The notes below the pieces were generated by a model that saw only the letters and a list, made by a program, of their open reading frames with translations, was not told where the DNA came from and made no database searches. A stretch of DNA of 64,000 nucleotides, from the NCBI GenBank assembly GCA_905250885.1, contig CAJNOQ010000069.1:19037-83036 (forward strand), written 5' to 3'. Positions 13,353 to 25,600 of this stretch are shown here, one piece after another. Source of the DNA: Didymodactylos carnosus (taxonomy: Eukaryota; Rotifera; Eurotatoria; Philodinida; Philodinidae). Numbering within the stretch: the first letter of the stretch is position 1; every line of letters starts with the position of its first letter. Made by a program: the position numbers and the translations under genes.

Positions 13353-13773
13353 TAGAGGTCTGCGGGATGGTCCCGGTTCCACGGGACTTCTTACGGGACC
13401 AAGGCCTAAAGATCTGCTGGACGGTTCCGATTCTGCGGGATGTTCCCGGTCCCACACGGCTTTTAATGGGACCAAGACCACGTTTTTTTGAAAATATCCT
13501 TGTATAGAGTATAAAAATTTCCTAGCTTCGGTGCTTGTTTGTATGTAGGCACTAGTTCTGCGAGAAAAAACTCACACAAAATTATAAAATTTCTCAATTA
13601 ATATCACCCACGCATACTGTCCCACGCTCCGCATTACAACCGGCTGACTTTCAAACTACTTGCGTTACTTTGGAAAAATATTGACGGGACCACAAGAGCG
13701 GGACCAAAATTTGTTTTCTTCATGGGACCGGGACGGGATCGGGACCAAAAATGTTTGATCGCGCAGACCTCTA
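13353..13773. mobile_element. hAT MITE with 8-bp target duplication
   Basis: The ends are TAGAGGTCTGCG and the inverse CGCAGACCTCTA. They are flanked by CTTTTGAA (13345-13352) and CCTTTGAA (13774-13781), an 8-bp duplication with one mismatch. The body is unusually GC-rich for this window, with many GGGACC/GGTCCC palindromes. No transposase is present. Confidence 0.75.
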
Positions 13774-14616
13774 CCTTTGAAGACATCCTAACACGATTTT
13801 TTATATGGAATTTAACGTGTAACGACTGGGGAAATATGGGATGCATCACAAATGCTTTTTTTAAAAAATACATGTCTTTTTTCGCAGCGTAAACAATTTT
13901 CGATCATTTCTGCTATTTTTTTAAATCCCTGTAAAAAATCAACTAGGTAATATAAGCCATTAAGTAAGTTTAAACTCTACTTGAAACGTTTTTACGTATA
14001 GTTGATAACTAGTTTTACGTATGAATAGTTGTATATACATATTTAATATAACCCAATTGGTTTCTTTGTCAGTACATGATGTAAATTTTAATTCGCTTAT
14101 TAAGTCAAAAGAAATACACGATTGGTTAATACACAAAAGAAAGAAAACAAAGTATGTATATAAATGTGTATTAGCAATCGAAGTTGAGTCGGATTTAGTC
14201 TGTGCCAGTCTATCCATCATCCATGGGCTGGTTGGGAAACTTTTTCTAGGGGATCAATAAACTTTTTAGAATGGTATATGCAGAAACGTACTTTCCAGGA
14301 GTGCGTAATTTTTCAATCAAATAATTTTTTTTTTACTTCGAGTTTCAAAATAATACACTGCTGCGAAATATAATTCTTCACAGGGCAATAGATGCTTATT
14401 GCCCTTGATATTTTTTCCAGAAGGGACAATTGCCCCGTTGGTGACCCGCCAATGCTACCATCCAAATTAGAATTAATTCAAACTCAGATCTTAATTTGGC
14501 CTCAGTTTTTAATTAAAACCGAAATGCGTATTTCAACCATGTGAACTTACTTACACTATAAAAAATGTCTTTAACAAGAGCACAAAAAAAAATACATGGA
14601 ATAAACACATGTCTCA

Positions 14617-15224
14617 CGAGGGGATCTCGTGAACTGTCACATCGCTTTTCCAACCAAACCAAAGCTAGTGGGTTACAGGTTATCAACCATGCTGAATCCG
14701 AGTACCATAGTGATAGCTCCCTGGGGACGTTCAGAGAGCGGTTTTCTGGAAAACCAGTTTTTGAGAAACTCTAAAAAGTAACCAAAACCTTCCTTAATGA
14801 GGCATGATTATAGCCCGCAAATTTCTGATTAAAATGAGACCTCTCCAAGCTCTTCACGACCTTTCTTTGCAAAGTTATAGAATTTACAAGAAAAGCCCTA
14901 AATGTTCATTGTCAGCTCAAAGCTACAGGAATAAGAAATTAATTCAGGGCTTTTTTGTAAATTCTATAACTTTGTAAAGAAAGGTCCTGTAGAGCTGGGA
15001 GATGTCTCATTTTACTCAGAAATTTGCGGGATACAATCATGCCTTATTAAAAAACAAATGTTGTTTATTTTTTAGAGTTTTTCAAAAATTGGTTTTTCAG
15101 AAAAACGCTCTCTGAAGGTCTCTGGGCAGCTATCACTATGATATCCGGATTCAACATATTTGATAACCTATAACCCACTAGGTTTGGCTGGAAAAGCGAT
15201 GTGACAGTTCGCGAGATCCCCTCG
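14617..15224. repeat. Large foldback element (arms of about 290 bp)
   Basis: The left arm (14617-14909) and right arm (14945-15224) are near-perfect reverse complements separated by about 35 bp. They start CGAGGGGATCTCG and end CGAGATCCCCTCG, so almost the whole 608-bp unit can fold into one hairpin. No coding capacity was seen; the two short reading frames here are mirror translations of the arms. Confidence 0.75.
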
Positions 15225-16012
15225 TCAGTCACATTTGAGAACATATAAGAGATAATCAATAAGGTACACATAACATGCCTTTGAATATGCCTAGAAAATG
15301 TGTTGAACTTTCCTTGTGCTGTCATTACGAGGATATTTCAGGTGTCCTTTTGAAAAACACATAATAAGTATTATTCTACGAGAACACATTTAAGAAACTA
15401 TTTTTATGTTGAATTTTGATGATTAATTTTTACTTCTTATAATCTATTCGACTGCCATGTAGTCTATACCAGTTAGTATTCAGCCTCATGTAAATGGACG
15501 CAACTCAACATCGAGTATCTATTTAGAGACTGCATGGTGCGAGAAATATCTAGTGACTATTATGGTTAAGAACCGACTACTAACTCATTGAAGTTCAAAT
15601 TTCGGCAAGCCAGCGAGAAAATGACAAAATTTCTAACAAAAATCTATATCAGTTGAAACATAGTTAAGCTATAACACCACAAAATCGACGAATGAAAACC
15701 ATGTGCATCGTATTAGGATACATAAAACGTATTTAATCTAAAGATTTATTAGAGATCAATCGTCTAGGCGTTGTAGATCTTGATTTCTAATATAGTGAAT
15801 ACAAAGAGCTAGCAAAAGAGAATGCTAAAATAAGATATAAATGTCACAAGAACAATGAATAAGGTAAAAGAAAGAAATAACAAATATGGTGTGTGTGTGA
15901 AAAGAGCGAAAAACAAATATAATCAAAATTGTGTTTAACGAACGAACATTCCATAGGTGTAGTGACTATATGTACAACTGTACTATAAATAACTGTACAA
16001 TAAACTACGACA

Positions 16013-16440
16013 TTAAGTATTATCAAATCTTGATGTATCTGCTATGAAATCAGAAACAGTATAATATATTTTCTTCAACTCGGGTAGTTTGCGGAGACCT
16101 TTATGTCTCATCAAAAGATGGTAAGTAGTTATATTAGTGTTAGGAAACAAACACTCAAATTCCTGAAGCAGCTTCACACGCCATTGAGTATAGTTCTTGC
16201 ATTCAAGCAGGTAATGAGACACTGTCTCACGAGCACCACAAGCGCAAGCTGGAGTTAAGATAAGTTTACGAACACAAAGATCACTGTTCAACTGGCCCCT
16301 TCTCAGCCTTGCAAAATGAATATCGGTGTTTCGATCATTATATGATGGGATAAGAGAGAGGAAGAAGTCATCAGTCTTCCCTAGAAGGCTACGAAATTGT
16401 TTGTGCTTTACACAAGAGCGAAGTTCTCAATCAAGTCATT
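16013..16440 (-). pseudogene. Non-LTR retrotransposon (LINE) reverse-transcriptase C-terminal remnant
   Basis: Read on the minus strand, a frame from about 16440 to 16013 encodes FARLRRGQLNSDLCV and then ACACGARETVSHYLLEC. This is the zinc-knuckle-like tail (Cys-x-Cys-Gly, then E-T-x-x-H, then L-L-x-C) found at the C-terminus of many LINE ORF2 proteins after the reverse-transcriptase region. The segment upstream contains an in-frame TGA (near 16434, within the LRSCV region), and no reverse-transcriptase catalytic motif (YxDD) can be seen, so it is a 5'-truncated, decayed copy. The 3' flank carries a (TG)n-like tract at about 15890. Confidence 0.7.
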
Positions 16441-18008
16441 TCACAACGTAATGTTGGCTGGTATGAATGTGTTCTCATAGGCATCTTGCTTGCGTAAAAT
16501 ATATTTTCTCTGCTATCACTTGACTTATGTGTATCAACTACGGTACATGAAAGAAATGAACACACTCAAAATGTGCTATACTAGCAGACACTTCTTTTGG
16601 CAAGACAGATAAATGTATCTTCATACAGAACACATACAATTTATAAAATATTTCTCCGTTCAGAGAATTTACGAATTATCAGAACCTATTCAACGAAAAT
16701 ATTTTACTGTTCATGCGTGGTGAGACTTTAAAAATACTTCGAATTAAACGATAAATTACAAAAAAGTAATACGTAATATTAGGATATGTTATATTCTTTT
16801 TTCCAATATCAATCTTTCGGTATCGATGCCTATTACAAAAATATCTTTTGCCTTTTTTTCCATTTCGATAAATGGTCATATCGATAGTGGAAACAAAATT
16901 TACTAACTGTTAGTAAACCGTTCGTTGAATATTAAGCATATGCCAATAATGTTCAACTACTTATAATGTTTTAAAAACATCTGTTATTTGGAATTTCTAT
17001 ATAGAATGAATATAATGCAGTAGCAATACATTCAATTCCTACAGTGAAAATACTAAGTCAAAGCATGCGAATAACTGGTTCAAGAGAATAAGATTAATTT
17101 GTAAAACATGCCATAATCATAAGAGACTTACTGCTGCAATTGAAGTTGAATTCATTAATATCCAATCGGAGATAATCACTTCTAAAATTATCTGTAAATC
17201 AAAAAAAAGAAGTAATATTTATTCGGAAAAACTACTCGTTCTTTGAATCATGATACATGCGTCCATTTTTCTCTAATATTTCTCAGTGTATAGACGAACT
17301 TACGCTTATGAAAACAACATAAAATGCGGTTAAAAATCTCCACATACACGCATCTATGTCTGATGTGAAATTTTTACACGAAAGGTATAGAGTGTCTATA
17401 GTTTTCTCCTCACTCCGAAAATCTCAAATCATATGCATCAACGCGCGAACGAAAATTTCACAGAACGATAGTAAAGATTAAAAATAGAACTACGACTACT
17501 TCAAATAAATTATTCATGAACACCTAGCTGACTTTAAAAATTTTTTCAGGCATCATAAATGCATGATTGATGTCAAAAATTGCACTGTACAGAGTTTAAC
17601 AAAACTTTTGTTTTTTAGCTCAGTGAATGTACTCATCCAATAAGTTCTCAAAAAGTTCCAGTAGAGTATACTTTCTAATCACATTTTCTTTTGCGTGTTA
17701 ATGTATTATATAAACACTACATAGTTTAAGAACGTGTTGAAATTTTTGCACTAATCTATCAACGATTCCTTTTGATTTGCACATATGACTAGTACAATAT
17801 TCGCTCAATGTACTACTACTGATCTGACAACAACTATATTATTTTAAAAAAAAGATTTTAAATACTCAACTTCATATAATTTTGAGTAGATACAGTGAGT
17901 GATCTCACTTTTTTACAAGTACCTTTCTTTGACCTAAGCATGGTAGAAAAATCCAGAAGAATCGTGATCTATGTGTGAAAGATTCAGAAATTTGTGTACG
18001 GACATGAT

Positions 18009-18345
18009 TAGGTAATTGTCGGTACTTCGGTACCGGTACTGTTTTCGCACAGTACCGAAAATTTCGGTTTGATACCCTGTTAGGTATCGAATCATTTGGT
18101 ACTTTCGGTTCGGTACCAAGGAAAGTACCGAAAAGTTCGATACCTATGAAAAAAATTAATGAACGAGAGTCTTCGCGATTTAAAGAGGAAAAAACTTTTT
18201 GTGCGTTCAGAAATAGATTCAGATAATGAAAAAAACTTCAGTACTTTCGGTACCGGTACCGAGTTGATGCCGAGAGCTTCGGTACTTTCAGTACGGTCCC
18301 AATGGTTGATACCGAACGCTTGGTACCGGTACCGACAATTACCTA
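18009..18345. mobile_element. hAT MITE with perfect 8-bp target duplication
   Basis: The ends are TAGGTAATTGTCGGTAC and the inverse GTACCGACAATTACCTA. They are flanked on both sides by GACATGAT (18001-18008 and 18346-18353), a perfect 8-bp duplication. The interior is dense in GGTACC palindromes (repeated CGGTACCGGTAC) and non-coding. The intact duplication suggests a fairly recent insertion. Confidence 0.85.
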
Positions 18346-18831
18346 GACATGATGTTATAGTTTCAAAACTGAGAGAACATTAATCCATTCTAAATTTCTT
18401 ACTCGATCGACAAATGTTTTATCCTAGTAGAATATATTTAACACAAAAATATACTTCAATACAGCTTTATTGCACTCTTAAAAAAAGTGTCTTCAGAAAC
18501 TCTAATGCTTCAAGAGTCCTGATAATGAACCCAGAATGATTCATTTCTCAATACTCAAAAATCTAAAAACATGTACGAAAGTTGCTGAACCTCAGGATGT
18601 GGCAGACAGAGAGTTCTTAAAATAAAAACGGTATTTTATAAAACAGAAGAAGTTTATTACAACGTTTACTAAACCTTAAAAGTTTATCATTCTACTCATG
18701 CAATCCATCGAGTTGATTACTAAACCCGTAGGGTATTTTATTTTAATAAATCGATATGGTATATTAAAATAATCTCTGGAGGTTTTTTAAAAGAAGGTTT
18801 TTTGAAAAAATTGAAAAACTCTTTTGGGTTT

Positions 18832-18957
18832 AGTAAAAAGCCCTTGAAGGTAAAAAAACTGTAGTCTATTTTAATTTATGCTCATAAATATGAAGAGTGA
18901 ACTACTGAATGAAAAACCATGATGATTTTTTAAAATAACGCAGTAAGTTTTTCAGGT
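18832..18957 (-). repeat. Dispersed repeat, family C (inverted copy of 43543-43668)
   Basis: The reverse complement of this 126-bp block matches 43543-43668 almost base for base (both contain CATGGTTTTTCATTCAGTAG and ATGAGCATAAATTAAAATAG). The second copy lies in an intron of the SPPL2-like gene. No coding capacity was seen. Confidence 0.75.
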
Positions 18958-21900
18958 AGTTTAAAAAAGCGTAGCGGTGTTCTATTTCTTCTTTTTTAGC
19001 CTCTCTTTATCTCGCTTTTTTTTTCTCTGTTCTTTTTCTCTCTTCTATTCTCTAACTTGTAAAATGTACTACTCATTCTAGATAACACACAATATTTCCC
19101 TCGATAATATAGTGCCTGGATTGTTGAAGGATTTTATCACTTGTTTTTCTTCTTGTCCTTCTTCCTTCTTCTATAGTTATGCCTTTTCCTCTCTGAAAAT
19201 CAACCGTGCGTATAGACAATCTTTTTTTTTTTTCTTTTTTTATGTGTGCGCGTGTATGTATGTAAGAAAAAAATGGTACACAATGATGACACAACTCCGT
19301 CATTATCATAATTGCTCGTTTCGTGCGATATGATATCTTACTTTCGATATCATCATTATCATTATGGCAATATAAAAATAATGTTCTATTTTAAGCAATT
19401 TATGTTAGAGTTTCAGAAAACAATAAGAACTATTGTTATCATTTTCTATAAGAATTTTGTTGTGTTATTCTCAACATTACTGTTGAAATTATTTTCGTCC
19501 AGATATATCACAGAAGAAAATAAATTAAAAACTTTAATTGATGATTTTTACTTAATTTGTTGATAAAATATTAATAAGTAAAATCGAAGTTTCTTTAAAA
19601 ATGTCTTTGATTCAACCATCTGTTATTAATAGAAAAACGTAACAATCACTCTTGTTTTGAACAGATTAAAATAGACTAGTAATTGGTTGGTACTAGTTCA
19701 TATATGAAATTTTTTTCTAAATCATCATAATTCATGACATTTTACAATACCTCAATAATCAAAATGTGGAAAAAGAAAAGCATGCTTCATTACCATTTTA
19801 ATTTCTCAACCGTAGATACAATGATGATAGTTTGTACAGGATGATAGTCACGGAAATAGAATAGTTTTTAATGATCAACAACCAAGATTTGCTCATGTGT
19901 TCTTCTTTATTTTTTCACTCGATAAAGACGACTTACAACTACTTGAAACACACAATTTATATCAATGTGTTTTTGTCTAGTCTTGAGAGAATTGATTAGT
20001 CTATTGATGTCTTCATTTTGCGTGAACATAGATTTTCATTTATTATACATCACACGTTAAAGAACAAAAAAAGAAAAATAACTGACGAAAGAATTTGGCA
20101 GTTATATAACCTTGAAATATATATATATAAGATCTATCACCTGAGTATATTATATTCTTACCGAACTAGTTGATCTAATTCTACACATAATAACATATTA
20201 TTTGTTGTCTCTTTTTTTCTTTCTCGTTCAAGAGAACCACTCGTAAGAACCTTGAAGAGAAGACAAAAAAAAAGAAAAAAGTTGAACTGAAGAAATGTGT
20301 GTGCTAGAATTAATACAATTTTTGAGAAATACATACACACACCATCTTCGATCAGTCGGCAGACAATGGTGAAAAAAACAAATTAACGTTTTTTTGTATT
20401 TATTCAAGCCTGGAAATCGAGGTCTTGTCTAGTCAAAACAAAGACGATGACAACTTACTACTTACTCGTGCTTCTATCTTGTTTCTCACGACGATATCTT
20501 AATCAATCTTATCTAAAAAGGTTTTCAAGTAGATATCACGGATACAATGTCATGAATTATTCATACATATGAAGTATGATTATGATAAATCGATAAATTT
20601 TGAACAAATAAATAGATATTGTTGTTTTTCTTCTTCTAACGTTTGAACATCTTTGCGTTATTGGGTAGAAGTAAAAACTCGAAAATGAACTTCTTTCATA
20701 AGTTAACCTCTTTTTGAAGGAAAAGACAAACCGAAATTGGTAATGTAATTAAACGTTTCATGATTGACTCTTAATTATTAACTATTTGTATGAAAGTTTT
20801 TTTTATTATCAAAATCAATTTGTCCTTCACTAGTACAACATTCAATGATAATGATGACACACAATTTTCTTCCTTGATATGTCAGAAGTTTAACATGCTT
20901 GAAAAAACGAAGAAAAAAAAAACTAAATGGAACAATAAGTACTCAAAAACTACGTATAAATAGACCAGACAACATAAAAGTGCACACTAATAATTTTCTA
21001 TTTTTATGGAATTTTTTATACTCAAGTTTTTCTTTTTTTGTATTTATTACGTAAAAATGTTCTAGTAGAAAAAAATAAACTCTATTTCGTAATAAACATA
21101 TTTTAATAGAGAAAAAAAATTGATGACAGAAAAGAAAGATTGCTACTTCTGTTCTCAATCGACGTATTTGTATTTTTTAATCATATTTAACTCGTTGTTA
21201 AATTAAGCTTTTAACTTTGCTCTGTGTGCTATAAAGTATATCTAAAGCACTGTCTAATAGAATAGAATGCATAAAAAATATTTGTTTTTCTTTCTAGTAG
21301 TTTCTACATATTTTAAAAAAAGAAAATTTATCTTTGGATTAATCTTCTTAAAAAAAGAATGAAAAATATTATTAATATCAATACATACATGAATCAACAC
21401 AATATTTTATTTAAAAATAAAAATATTTCTATGCACATTATTATCAATAAAAACAAACAGAAACTATGAGAAAGACAGACATCGCTCTATACAATGAAAT
21501 ATATTTCCATAAGAATATACCTTTATTATAGGCGTGTATAATCATTAGATATAAAATATAGATAAATAAAGCTAAATATTTGAACAATATATCACCAACA
21601 GAAAAATAACAAATTCATACAAAGTCAGGGAAAAGAGCTTTTTCTTATTCAGTACACTCGATAACTCAGTAGATTTTGTATTTTTGGCAACGGGTACTGT
21701 CAACAGTTTAGGAAAATTTTCCAAATAAAATGAAGAAAAAACATTTCCGTAGGAAAATAATGTTAACTTCAAATCATTCTTAAACTTTTGACAGTATCTT
21801 TCGCTAAAAATAGAAAATCTACTAGATTATCGAGTGTAGTGTATACGAAAAAGTACTTTTTCACAACTCTAAATGAACTTTATTTTTTTCTTTAAGTTGA

Positions 21901-22659
21901 CATGATTTATATTATTTACCATAGTTATACCTATTACTTGCTAATTTCTACCTAAATTACTACGTACAACACTAAGGGATACTTCACAAAAGTAATATCC
22001 ACTTCTTTGACAATAGGATAAGAATGAGATGAACAACTTTTCCGATTGCTAAGATAATTAGTACTGAATTTGACAGTCCTGGAACGTACGTTAATAAGCA
22101 TTTGCAATGGAAGTGACGAGGATGAGATTCTAGCAAAGGATAGACAGTGCTGACGCATTCTTCTTTATTGAAGTTCTTATTTCATCCAATTTTGAACGAT
22201 TTAAATCTACATACTTTCTTATTCGCATTTGCACTGGACTATGGCACGTGGTCAAAGATCAGATAGATATTGGTTCATGGTCAAATATGTTTTTTTGTGC
22301 AAATTAAAAGTATTTATTTCCTTAAAACAAAGAGAAAAAACGTACAAATACGAGCATACAAAAATTTATCAATAAAAAAAAAATTCAGTTTAAAAGAAGA
22401 AGAATTTGAGGTATTTTTACATAACAAAATAATCAACCTATAATATATATATATAAATATATATAGATATATATAGATAAGTATAGATATACATACGTAA
22501 AACTTCGAATTATATAAAGAAATTGAATACAAAATAAAAAATATTGTAAATTAAATAATTTACAAAATTAACAATAAAAAGTTGGATGGACTTCTGAACA
22601 TATAGATTAAAAATTTGAGATTCAAATGTGTATATAGATTTTAATCTTCCACCAAACAT

Positions 22660-25600
22660 TTAGTGATATGTTTCTTGTGCTACCCAACCTTCAGGACTTT
22701 TTCGAATCATTAATTTACGTATTTCATCATAAATAAATATCATAATAGCAAATGGAATAGGAGGTAGCCACCATAAAGGTCTGAAAAAATAAAGTATACG
22801 TAAAATTTTATTATCGATATTATTTAATAGATATACATACTGTAATCGTTCCAAAAAGAGTGCACGATTAAGGCCAGGAATATAGATTAATACAACGGCA
22901 ACTGCTGGCATGAAAATTATACAGAAAATAACAAACAGATTTCTAAAATACAATATAAATTGATTATTTTTAATGTACTTATAGAATAAACTTACGATCG
23001 AATGCCTTGTTGAAATAATGACAATCGTCTAGTTTTGCATATTAGTAAATTAGCTATTTGAACAATAATAATTGCGGCAAGAAATGATGCATAACCAACA
23101 TATTCCAATAATTTACGCTGACGATAAGTCTAAATAAATAAAATAAGATATTATTTTCTAATTTATTTTATGTTGTCATTAGACATACCCATTCCTGTCC
23201 ATAAGAATCTTCCAAATCATTTATGGCGGCTGCATCCCATGCTTTACGAATACCTTAAAAAGAAATAAATATATATATATATACTAATAAAGAGACTTAA
23301 ACTTATTTCTATAAATCTTTACCAAGTAATCTGGATGGCCAAAATCCATTTTCGGCCATAACAACAAGATAGGTAAAAAATCCAGCTGTCACTTGTAACA
23401 TTCCAATTTGTCCCCAAACCAATGATAATAAACTATAGTTTAGAAAATTGTCAGCGTACCCCTAATCAGAGCTAAAATATGAAACTCCTCCGAAGGCAAA
23501 GATAGTGGTGTACCTATTATGTTAACTTTTAGAAGTTTTATCTGTACTTAAAAGGGGAAAAAAATGTTGCGCTCTGATCTGTTACATCTGTAGAGCCATA
23601 TGTTTAGTTCTATAGTGTCATTTTCTGACGGTCTGTAGGAGAGGGAGATATGATAAAAATTAGCGAAATAGCTAAAGATTTGAGTATAAAATCGAAACTT
23701 CTATTAAGATCAATAATCGGAGGAGTTACACAAAAAATAGTTAAAAGATTGGTTTTTCAAACACAGTGAGTAGACTATACCGTCGATTAATCAATAAATC
23801 TCGAAATTTATCTATTGGTCCTCTTGTCATTAGATCCGATTCTGGTTTTTCATATGCCAAACTTATTGTTGGTAAAAGTTCCGTTATTAAATCAATAATC
23901 AGTAATGTTATTGGACCAAGTGTCAACGGTATCTGTAAAATAAGGAACATTAGAAATGGAACTAATTCGGGTACGTTAATGACCAAACAATAGGCAAGAC
24001 ATTTTTTAATGTTTTCCCATAAATATCGTCCTTTAAAAAAGAAAAATTATTATTATTAATAGAATATTAATTCATCAAACTTAACATTTCATACCTTCCT
24101 CAATAGCACCCACTAGTGTATTTAAGTCATTATCTAATAAAACAAGATCAGCTTCTTGTCGACTTGATTCACTGCTACCTTTCAACATAGCTACACTAAC
24201 ATCAGCTTTTTTAATTGCTCCACGATCATCAGCTGATTGACAAAAACATGTTACAACAGCTTTACCGAGTTGAGCACCTATATAAGATAGAGATAGACCT
24301 ATTATTTATTAACTTACTATAGATAAAAAATATTTTACATTCGACTATTTTTTGTTTTTGACGCAATGTTGTACGAGCAAATGCCACTTCTGGTGCATTG
24401 ATTATTGTATCAGCTAATTCTAGTTGTGATATGGCTTGAATATCACGGCCATGAATAATTATAGCATCAGCTTCTCTATACAAAAATAGATAAATAACTC
24501 ATGATTAGTTGTTAATATGTAAATGTACTGTACTTACCGCGCTGCTACACGATCAAGAGGAACACCACGCCTCATGGCAATATCTTCAACAGTTTCAGAA
24601 TCTGGTGAGAATATTTTTAATCGTTTAGCTAGTGCACATGCTGTTACCGGATGGTCACCAGTGATCAGTATTACCTGTAAAGAGAAAATACTTCGTTTTT
24701 ACGATTCTTACGAAAAAAAAAAAAAAATGAACATATACCTTAACTCCGGCTAAACGACATTTTTTAATAGCTGTTATAGCATTGTCTTGTATTGGATCAC
24801 TGAATGATATTAAACCAAGAAAACGCCAGATTTCTTGATTTTCTTCTCCGCGATCATATTGTCTATCGGCAAAACCTAAATGAAAAAATATCTTTTAAAA
24901 ACTGATTGTAAGCTATTCAAAAAATATTTTAAAAATGAAGTATTTAATTTTACCAAGAACAGTGTCTCCAAGTGAACCCATCTGTATACAGGCCTCATTG
25001 AATAATCGTTCCATATTTGCATCTTTTACTACTTCATCATCATTGAAAAAAACTGCCGCACAACGACCAAATACACGTTCGGGCGCACCCATCATACAGT
25101 CAAGATGTACTACTGGATTTGTTTCATTAATAAAATGATATGATTCCTACAAAAAAAAATTTTTTTTCCACTTATATTGTTTGGATCAAATAAACATTTC
25201 ATGACAATTTTGTACTTACAATTCTTTTCGTTTCTGGTGTAAAATGTGCTATTCTCTGTCTTGGATATAATCGTCGAATTTCTGAAATATCGAGTTCTGC
25301 ATACTCAGCATATTTCAATATGGCTATTTCTCTTGCATCACCGTCCCTAAAAGAAAAATTTAGGATAGTATTTGTTTTACTCATGATGTTGAATATATAT
25401 ATTTACCATTCTCCAAAGGGTGCTAGTCGATTATAATTATTTTGATCAGCAAAATATTCTGCTCTACTACATAATACTGCTGCACGCATTATATTTTGCC
25501 AGCCAGGCATTAAACGAAATTCTTCAATAACTAAAATATTCAAATAGTCAGATAGAATGGGTTATTTAATAGAAAAAAAATGAGGTACCAGTTGGATCAT

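Larger units (their letters stand above)
12294..16012. other. Intergenic stretch with MITEs and a foldback element
   Basis: Apart from the elements at 13353-13773 and 14617-15224, annotated separately, I see no gene. Open reading frames here (for example 13275-13481 and 13634-13873 minus, 14565-14774 plus, 15065-15325 minus) are translations of the repeat elements themselves. Confidence 0.5.
16441..22659. other. Intergenic stretch, mostly unassigned AT-rich sequence
   Basis: Only two repeats are supported (18009-18345 and 18832-18957). Pyrimidine-rich runs occur at about 19000-19070 and 19200-19240, and a (TA)n/(ATAG)n tract at about 22438-22495. Open reading frames are short and low-complexity. 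I see no gene. Confidence 0.5.

Noticed and set aside
22660-22953. Uninterrupted 97-codon reading of the ATPase C-terminus
   Set aside because: The frame runs through a 60-bp GT-AG intron (22781-22840). Removing it gives ERLQ-PLWW, which aligns with Na,K-ATPase, so the continuous reading is accidental.
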